A stretch of DNA of 24,700 bases from a virus, in IMG/VR virus record IMGVR_UViG_3300046796_000539, positions 1-24,700 of that record; one strand, 5' to 3'. The translations under genes and the position numbers were made by a program. Of the stretch, positions 20,889 through 24,700 are shown one piece after another (the stretch's first letter is position 1; every line of letters begins with the position of its first letter). The notes under the pieces are model-generated. The model saw only the letters and a list, made by a program, of their open reading frames with translations, did no database searches and had not been told where the DNA came from.

Positions 20889-21461
20889 CTACTCCTGAAT
20901 CTCGAATCCCGTTGCTCGCATCCCCGCGCGCTCCGCGGCCTGGACGAGAGCGCCGGAGCCGGCGAACGGGTCGAGGAAAGTTCCGCCAGGGACCGCGTAG
21001 GGAGCGACGGCCCAGTCACACACCGATTGCGGAAGCTGTGCGCGCCGCCCGTTTTTCACCGGCTCCGCGAGCACATGGTCGAGCGAGGCGGAGGTCGGCG
21101 CCTCGGGCCGTCCCTTTTTGAAAACGACGACGGAAACGCTCGCCCACTTCCATCCGGCCGTTGCGACTTTGGTTCTGGATGCCGGTTTGACCCAGGTTCC
21201 GACGCGAGCGGGGACGCAAAGGCCGCGGAGTGATTCGACCATGTAACTTATCGACCGCCAGCTCGAGGCGCAGAAAACGAGCATGTGACGGTCGCGGTTG
21301 AGGCGAACCGCGCACTCCCGAAGCGCGACGGCGACCGTTGCCGAGAGCTCGTGCTCGGCACCGCCCCCGCCGAATGCGTAGGGCGGGTCGGTCACGACGA
21401 GGTCGAGGCCCCCGCTGAGTCCCGGAAAGAGATCGACCGCGTGGCCGCGAAGAATGGTCAT
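20889..21461 (-). CDS. DNA adenine/cytosine-N4 methyltransferase, small
   Basis: 190 residues from ATG at 21461 (MTILRGHAVDLFPG...), overlapping the preceding stop as ATGA and preceded by GGAAAGGA. DLVVTDPPYAFGGGG holds motif IV (DPPY), and TFLDPFAGSGALVQAAERAG near the C-terminus holds motif I (FxGxG), the beta-class order. There is no target-recognition domain of usual size, so recognition may be short or the protein may act widely on phage DNA. Together with the ParB-fused enzyme, the phage carries two methyltransferases in different transcription units, consistent with protection from restriction. Confidence 0.9.
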   Translation of the reverse strand: MTILRGHAVDLFPGLSGGLDLVVTDPPYAFGGGGAEHELSATVAVALRECAVRLNRDRHMLVFCASSWRSISYMVESLRGLCVPARVGTWVKPASRTKVATAGWKWASVSVVVFKKGRPEAPTSASLDHVLAEPVKNGRRAQLPQSVCDWAVAPYAVPGGTFLDPFAGSGALVQAAERAGMRATGFEIQE

Positions 21462-21820
21462 CCCGGTCCTTTCCCGTCCTCTACCGAGGACTCCGATGCG
21501 AAGTAGGCGCGAACCCACTCGGCGCATTCCGTTGCGTCGGTATATCCAGAGGCGTGGCTTGCCGAGCCCGCCCGCCGCTCTATCGACGCGAGCAAATTCT
21601 CCGCTCTCTCAAGGCGAGCGAGTAGTTCTAGGACCGTGGAAGGATAGGCGGCGGCGATGAACGCGGCGTCTTCGATTCGAATCAAGGCCCCTTGGTCGGC
21701 GTCGCCACTGCCCTGCACGAGGCTATTCTTCTCGCCGTAAATGTACCCATGGCAGTTGTGCTGCCACTTCCCCGGCGTCGCGGCTTTCGCCAGCTCCTTA
21801 AGTGCCGTGAGGTCAATCAT
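21458..21820 (-). CDS. Ead/Ea22-like protein
   Basis: 120 residues, ATG at 21820. The pattern IDLTALKELAKAATPGKWQH at the start and IRIEDAAFIAAAYPSTVLELLARLERAENLL in the middle is that of the Ead/Ea22-like family, found in early, non-essential regions of lambdoid and other temperate phages; the function is unknown. It overlaps both neighbours by 4 bases. Confidence 0.8.
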   Translation of the reverse strand: MIDLTALKELAKAATPGKWQHNCHGYIYGEKNSLVQGSGDADQGALIRIEDAAFIAAAYPSTVLELLARLERAENLLASIERRAGSASHASGYTDATECAEWVRAYFASESSVEDGKGPG

Positions 21821-22047
21821 GGGGTCTCCTTGCTAAGCGCCTCGTAGGCGGCGAGGACGCGCTTTATCGAGCCGCCATACGTCAGCACGGTCGGGGCCTC
21901 ATACGCCGCCTTGAGTCCATCCAACGCCTCGACGAGCGGCGCGAGCTTCGCGTTGGCGCGTTCTGCCGCCCGTGTCGGATGCACTCGAACGTCGCCTCGC
22001 GCGACACGGTCCGGCAGAAAATCCAACGGGCCAAACACTTCACTCAT
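21817..22047 (-). CDS. Small protein, unknown
   Basis: 76 residues, ATG at 22047, joined to both neighbours by ATGA overlaps. The N-terminus includes FGPLDFLPDRVARGDVRVHP; the rest is helical (RANAKLAPLVEALDGLKAAY ... SIKRVLAAYEALSKE). No motif or family is recognised. The operon position supports it being real. Confidence 0.7.
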   Translation of the reverse strand: MSEVFGPLDFLPDRVARGDVRVHPTRAAERANAKLAPLVEALDGLKAAYEAPTVLTYGGSIKRVLAAYEALSKETP

Positions 22048-22352
22048 GGCGCCGTGTCCCCTTTCGGCGAGGCGGCGAGGATGGCTTCAACTTCGCGGTA
22101 TGAAATGTCGTCGGTTGCTGCCGTTAGTCCGAGGTGCCCCCAATGAGCGGCGTAGAGGTTTTCATGACACTGATGCGACAGCTTCAACGCCGCTTCGAGA
22201 GCCCTACACCTCGCCACGAGCGCGGGGATGTCGGTGCGGAGAATGGGGACGGCGCGACCGTGAACGTCCAGCGGCGAGCCGTACTTGTCGTAGTCCTGAA
22301 CGGTCTTCTCCGCTCGTTTTTCGACCTCGTCGTAGTAGCTCTCGAAGGTCAT
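22044..22352 (-). CDS. Small protein, unknown
   Basis: 102 residues from ATG at 22352 (MTFESYYDEVEKRAEKTVQD), chosen for GGGAGAG upstream and an ATGA overlap; the in-frame start at 22445 would run deep into the preceding gene. It contains a basic segment RTDIPALVARCRALEAALKL and a His/Cys-containing part (SHQCHENLYAAHWGHLG). Similar early phage proteins exist as unknowns. Function not assigned. Confidence 0.7.
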   Translation of the reverse strand: MTFESYYDEVEKRAEKTVQDYDKYGSPLDVHGRAVPILRTDIPALVARCRALEAALKLSHQCHENLYAAHWGHLGLTAATDDISYREVEAILAASPKGDTAP

Positions 22353-22579
22353 AGCTCTCCCAAATTCTCGAAGCACTCCGTCACGCCGGGCTCGTTGAAG
22401 AAAATCCAGAACCGGCCCATCGCGTCCGGGCAGTACAAAAGCCATCCGCGCTCCTCGCCCACTAGCACAACCGCGAATCCTTTCAGCGCGTCGAGCTCCT
22501 GTTCCTCGCTGACAAACGCGACGCGCACTCCCTCGAACAGGTGCCCGGTCTTTCGGCTCATGAGCACGTAGGACTTCAT
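22349..22579 (-). CDS. Small protein, unknown
   Basis: 76 residues from ATG at 22579 (MKSYVLMSRKTGHLFEGVRV), overlapping the previous stop as ATGA. It appears to be a small beta-rich domain (GFAVVLVGEERGWLLYCPDA, then RFWIFFNEPG). No catalytic motif is seen and no family is recognised. Confidence 0.7.
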   Translation of the reverse strand: MKSYVLMSRKTGHLFEGVRVAFVSEEQELDALKGFAVVLVGEERGWLLYCPDAMGRFWIFFNEPGVTECFENLGEL

Positions 22580-22839
22580 AGACGGTCCCTCTCCATAAAC
22601 GGAAAGACGTATCGCTCGCGAGTCACCCGCCCATGAACGTTGAGTTCGATTGCTGCGGTGCCGTCTTCGAAAAGCAGCATTTGCAACGTGGGTCGATACC
22701 CGTGGCGGTGCGCGTGGTCCTCCCAAAGCGTCACGCGCTCTACGATGGAAATCTTTTCCACCATCGGCATTTGTTCCTCGGCCGTCAGACCGTTCACCCA
22801 GTCGTCGCGTTCAAACTCGTCGAGTTCCTTCTCGCTCAC
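22576..22839 (-). CDS. Small protein, unknown
   Basis: 87 residues from GTG at 22839, with GGAGGTG closely upstream and a GTGA overlap with the HNH gene. The N-terminus is acidic (SEKELDEFERDDWVNGLTAE), followed by EKISIVERVTLWEDHAHRHG and a beta-type stretch (LQMLLFEDGTAAIELNVHG). No family is recognised. Confidence 0.7.
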   Translation of the reverse strand: MSEKELDEFERDDWVNGLTAEEQMPMVEKISIVERVTLWEDHAHRHGYRPTLQMLLFEDGTAAIELNVHGRVTRERYVFPFMERDRL

Positions 22840-23150
22840 CGCTCACCTCCACCCTTAGGGACACGACGGAGTTTCCCGCCTTCAAATCCCCACCCGGCTT
22901 TGACGAGCCATAACCAAATCAGGGGATGGCGTTCCGCGAACCGGTCCCATCCCATGGCCGTTTGCTCCATGTGGTGAAGTCGGCAGAGAGGCATCACATT
23001 CCACTCCTCATCCCCTCCCCCGGCTCCCCGTCCCCGGACGTGAGCGGGATCCACTTCACGGCGACTCCCACAGGCCGTGCAGGGATGGGACTTTACGCCG
23101 GTGAGGAGTTTGCGGTCCTTGCGGCGGGAGGGTTTTGCGAGCGCGCTCAT
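22836..23150 (-). CDS. HNH endonuclease-type protein
   Basis: 104 residues from ATG at 23150 (ATGA overlap with the upstream stop). The HNH core is HPCTACGSRREVDPAHVRGR ... EWNVMPLCRLHHMEQ: CxxC, then the catalytic-type D-x-A-H, an Asn (WNVMPLC) and LHH. WDRFAERHPLIW follows, as in many phage HNH proteins placed beside recombination genes. Its location two genes after ERF suggests a part in recombination or processing of phage DNA. A NinG-like role (junction nuclease) is possible but not shown. Confidence 0.85.
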   Translation of the reverse strand: MSALAKPSRRKDRKLLTGVKSHPCTACGSRREVDPAHVRGRGAGGGDEEWNVMPLCRLHHMEQTAMGWDRFAERHPLIWLWLVKAGWGFEGGKLRRVPKGGGER

Positions 23151-23374
23151 TTCGCTGCTCGCCTTCGCGCTCGGTTTTCCGAAATCACTTTCAAAAACGA
23201 CCAATCGCCCTCGCTATAACCACTGCGCGCGTCGGCAGAACATGCAGCCCCACAGTAGACTTTCCCGTTTTTCGATTTCGCGGCCCGCTGTCGATAGTGG
23301 GCCGGTACCTCAAGGAAATCCCCTCCACACAGAGGGCACGCGTACACGGCCCGATGTCTCCCCCCGAGTGCCAT
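23147..23374 (-). CDS. Small zinc-knuckle protein downstream of ERF, unknown
   Basis: 75 residues from ATG at 23374, 2 bases after the ERF stop and preceded by GGGGG; a longer in-frame start at 23416 lies inside ERF. It has CPLCGG (about residue 13) and YCGAACS (about 40), the C-x2-C...C-x3-C pattern of a small zinc-binding domain, and a basic C-terminus (ENRARRRAAK). It probably binds nucleic acid; function unknown. Confidence 0.75.
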   Translation of the reverse strand: MALGGRHRAVYACPLCGGDFLEVPAHYRQRAAKSKNGKVYCGAACSADARSGYSEGDWSFLKVISENRARRRAAK

Positions 23375-23376
23375 CG

Positions 23377-24102
23377 TTACCCCCGCTGCGCCGTTTGCGA
23401 TTTCAGCCAGTCGCACACTTTTTCGTACTGCTCCCAGGAAAGACTCGGTAGCGCCGCCTTTTTGAATTCCCGGAGCATGTATTCCTCAACCGCATCCCGC
23501 GGTACGCCGGAGTCTCGAAGAATCGCGAAGTAGCGATTGATCTGTTTGGGAGTGAGCAGGCTTCCATTGGCGCGCGGTTCGGGCACTTTCGATTTATCGA
23601 CGGTGAGGATCGGCTTCGGCGGTGCGGCCGTGGCGAATTTTCGCAATTCAGCGTCGATCACTTCGTGCGGGGTAGCGTTCGGCGGCGGCGGGCTTTCCGC
23701 GCGGCCCCGACCGACGGCAGCCTCTCCGTCGTCGTCCTCAACGTCATCGCCGACAACGTTGAGTAGCGCCTGCGCGTTGTACCGCTTCATATACGAGACC
23801 GACGAGCCGATGCCCTGCGCGTCGTTTCGCTGCGGGTTTATCGGCGCGACACTTCCGACCCATTGCCCGCTCGAATGCATGAGTAGCGAGCATAATTCCG
23901 TCCCGCCTTTCCCCGTCGTGAGCAAGTGACTGAGCGCGAGCCCGTACTTACTCAATGCCGCCTGCGTCGCCTTTCCGATAGCGAGGAGTGATGCGAATTT
24001 GTTTTTGAAATGCGGGTTCACCGAGTCCTTTTCGGGAACCAAAAACTCCGCCTGCGCTTTCGCGAGAGCCGAGGCGAGCTCGTTAATCTGATCGCTCTTC
24101 AC
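23377..24102 (-). CDS. erf: ERF-family single-strand annealing recombinase
   Basis: 241 residues from GTG at 24102 with AAAGGAAG upstream. The N-terminal 120 residues carry the ERF core: INELASALAKAQAEFLVPEK, NPHFKNKFASLLAIGKATQA, LSKYGLALSHLLTTG, and DAQGIGSSVSYMKRYNAQALLNVVGDDVEDDD, the family signature. A Pro-rich linker then leads to a C-terminal helical domain (TPKQINRYFAILRDSGVPRD ... EQYEKVCDWLK). Such proteins coat and anneal single-stranded DNA in phage recombination and genome circularisation. The ribosome binding site lies in a hairpin (24112-24139). Confidence 0.93.
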   Translation of the reverse strand: MKSDQINELASALAKAQAEFLVPEKDSVNPHFKNKFASLLAIGKATQAALSKYGLALSHLLTTGKGGTELCSLLMHSSGQWVGSVAPINPQRNDAQGIGSSVSYMKRYNAQALLNVVGDDVEDDDGEAAVGRGRAESPPPPNATPHEVIDAELRKFATAAPPKPILTVDKSKVPEPRANGSLLTPKQINRYFAILRDSGVPRDAVEEYMLREFKKAALPSLSWEQYEKVCDWLKSQTAQRG

Positions 24103-24452
24103 GGGGCACTTCCTTTCGTGGGGTTAGTTCTACGAAAGGGAACACTCTCAGGGGCGGCACCTCTCAAGGCTGAGACCCGAGTTCGAATCTCGGTAGGGGC
24201 GCCATAGAGAAGAAAAGGAATGGCGAGAGTGAAATCAATTGAGCGCCCGACGGCGGGCATTCCCGCTGCCGAAGAGTTTCCGACCGGAAACTCGTCTATC
24301 GGCGGATGTGCTTTGCCCTCGGAGACAGGAACGTACTGCTGCAGCAGATTCCAGGTCTCACGGCCGGGCGCTCGATTGATTTCAATGTCGCGGTGAATCG
24401 CAGGGTTGCAGTGGAGGACTCGGGAAAGTAAATAGGTGCCAGGTTTGGCCAT
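24099..24452 (-). CDS. Possible small gene that reads through the tRNA-like segment
   Basis: 117 residues from ATG at 24452 with GGAGAAGG directly upstream. The first 80 residues (MAKPGTYLLSRVLHCNPAIH, then GRETWNLLQQYVPVSEGKAH) look like a normal protein. The C-terminal end 'YGAPTEIRTRV' is only the translation of the tRNA-Glu 3' fragment read on the opposite strand, a known source of false ORFs. Yet the stop overlaps the ERF start as GTGA, like the true gene junctions of this operon. The N-terminal part is probably coding; whether the natural protein includes the tRNA-derived tail is uncertain. No family is recognised. Confidence 0.4.
   Translation of the reverse strand: MAKPGTYLLSRVLHCNPAIHRDIEINRAPGRETWNLLQQYVPVSEGKAHPPIDEFPVGNSSAAGMPAVGRSIDFTLAIPFLLYGAPTEIRTRVSALRGAAPESVPFRRTNPTKGSAP
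24112..24139 (-). promoter_or_regulatory. Hairpin covering the ERF ribosome binding site
   Basis: CCTTTCGT (24112-24119) and ACGAAAGG (24132-24139) are exact inverted repeats separated by 12 bases. In the leftward mRNA the second arm reads ACGAAAGG and is part of AAAGGAAG, the ERF ribosome binding site, followed by the GTG at 24102. Folding would hide the site, so translation of ERF could depend on upstream translation opening the stem or on a bound factor. Confidence 0.5.
24161..24204 (+). other. tRNA-Glu 3' fragment, attachment-site core candidate (attP or attR)
   Basis: The 44 bases form the 3' part of a tRNA: anticodon loop CTCTCAA (24161-24167, anticodon CTC = Glu), 3' anticodon strand GGCTG, variable AGAC, T stem-loop CCGAG-TTCGAAT-CTCGG (24177-24193), 3' acceptor strand TAGGGGC, discriminator G and CCA at 24202-24204. 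No matching 5' half exists: GCCCCTA and CAGCC are absent from the bases upstream. Such fragments are where phage integrases cross over into host tRNA genes. The orientation puts recognised phage genes on the 5' side, as expected for attP or the phage-host junction downstream of the core. Confidence 0.8.
24274..24293. repeat. Short perfect hairpin beside the tRNA-like core
   Basis: GAGTTTCC (24274-24281), loop GACC, GGAAACTC (24286-24293): eight perfect pairs with a 4-base loop. It lies 70 bases beyond the tRNA-like core, inside the uncertain reading frame. It could be an integrase or excisionase arm site or a transcript structure; no T-run follows on either strand, so it is not a typical terminator. 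Confidence 0.4.
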
Positions 24453-24640
24453 CGCCTTCTCCAGTTGGATGTTTCGTCCGCCGAACGGCTAATTCGACGG
24501 ACGCGGCTGATAATTCCGGATGAGCGCCGAACATTCAAGATCGAAATGCTCACCGCGCCAGCGGCAGAGCCTCCGATTGGATGGGATGCAAAGCGTTCGC
24601 ATTTGGAAAGCAACGGAGATGGCGATGGCAGACATGACAG

Positions 24641-24700
24641 CTACTTACGGTCCCGCATCGCGTCCGCTCCCCGCCTGAGGTCGTCGACGTTCACGTGATG
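24641..24700 (-). CDS. C-terminus of an unidentified gene (partial, N-terminus beyond window)
   Basis: The frame is open from the right edge and ends at TAG (24643-24641). The last residues read HVNVDDLRRGADAMRDRK, a charged, protein-like end. Too little is seen for any assignment. The following 188 bases (24453-24640) hold no gene that can be supported; a 48-codon frame there lacks a ribosome binding site. Confidence 0.4.
   Translation of the reverse strand, partial: HHVNVDDLRRGADAMRDRK

Noticed and set aside
20414-21019. Extended N-terminus for the small zinc protein gene (start at 21019)
   Set aside because: The extension lies over the methyltransferase and another gene and is Arg/Ser/Pro-rich; ATG at 20689 has a strong ribosome binding site and an ATGA junction.
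24121-24204. A complete tRNA-Glu gene
   Set aside because: Only the 3' half is present. The 5' acceptor strand, D arm and 5' anticodon strand that would pair with it are missing from the bases before 24161.
24453-24640. 48-codon minus-strand frame between the two right-edge genes
   Set aside because: It starts at an ATG without a ribosome binding site and shows no recognisable pattern; not enough to call a gene.
24465-24698. Plus-strand frame at the right edge
   Set aside because: No ribosome binding site and a low-quality sequence; the minus strand has a better start signal at 24452 and a coding-like C-terminus at 24641.
1-24700. CRISPR arrays, insertion sequences or transposases
   Set aside because: No regularly spaced identical repeats, no transposase motifs and no terminal inverted repeats with target duplications were found by reading.

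Overview
The window is a contiguous piece of a tailed double-stranded DNA bacteriophage (Caudoviricetes) or a prophage derived from one. Evidence is a terminase small/large subunit, portal and scaffold-like series, an ERF recombinase, a replication initiator/helicase pair, an M15 endolysin, and about 50 tightly packed genes, most joined by 4-base ATGA or GTGA stop/start overlaps. The DNA is GC-rich with purine-rich GGAG-type ribosome binding sites. A lipoprotein/coiled-coil pair that looks like o-spanin and i-spanin points to a Gram-negative host. The exact host cannot be read from the sequence. No integrase lies in the window, but a tRNA-Glu 3' fragment near the right end looks like an attachment core, which suggests a temperate phage.

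Layout. (1) Positions 1-10347, minus strand: reading leftward, sialic acid synthase (NeuB family), metallo-beta-lactamase-fold protein resembling CMP-sialic acid hydroxylase, zinc ribbon, prim-pol, ParB-like/DNA methyltransferase fusion, HNH nuclease, terminase small and large subunits, two tiny proteins, FmdB-like zinc ribbon, portal, a short acidic protein and a partial scaffold-like protein. (2) Positions 10427-15759, plus strand: a small membrane protein, then PseB-like sugar dehydratase, Gfo/Idh-type Rossmann protein, SpsF-type cytidylyltransferase, class III aminotransferase, a 64-residue unknown and a PseH-like acetyltransferase, running directly into small membrane (holin candidate) genes and the endolysin. 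(3) Positions 15673-24700, minus strand: the early operon, reading leftward from two poorly defined genes at the edge through ERF, HNH, many small unknowns, a second methyltransferase, replication initiator, DnaB-like helicase, a Vsr/DUF559-like nuclease and finally the spanin-like pair, which is antisense to the endolysin.

The striking content is a near-complete nonulosonic acid (sialic/pseudaminic/legionaminic-type sugar) pathway carried by a phage. It is split over two divergent transcription units that meet at a short promoter region with a perfect 8-bp inverted repeat (10371-10397). One unit continues into packaging genes and the other into lysis genes. The inferred order of action is dehydratase, aminotransferase, N-acetyltransferase, PEP-dependent synthase, then CMP activation. 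No UDP-sugar hydrolase (PseG type), glycosyltransferase or flippase is seen, so host enzymes would have to complete and use the product. Plausible roles are altering the host surface glycan (superinfection exclusion, serotype conversion) or decorating virions; both are inference.

Other points of note: a perfect 22-bp inverted repeat inside the methyltransferase gene, iteron-like repeats upstream of the replication initiator, a hairpin covering the ERF ribosome binding site, and a tRNA-Glu fragment that sits inside an open reading frame coupled to ERF. No stretch over 300 bases lacks a gene; the largest gap (20012-20234) holds the iteron-like repeats.
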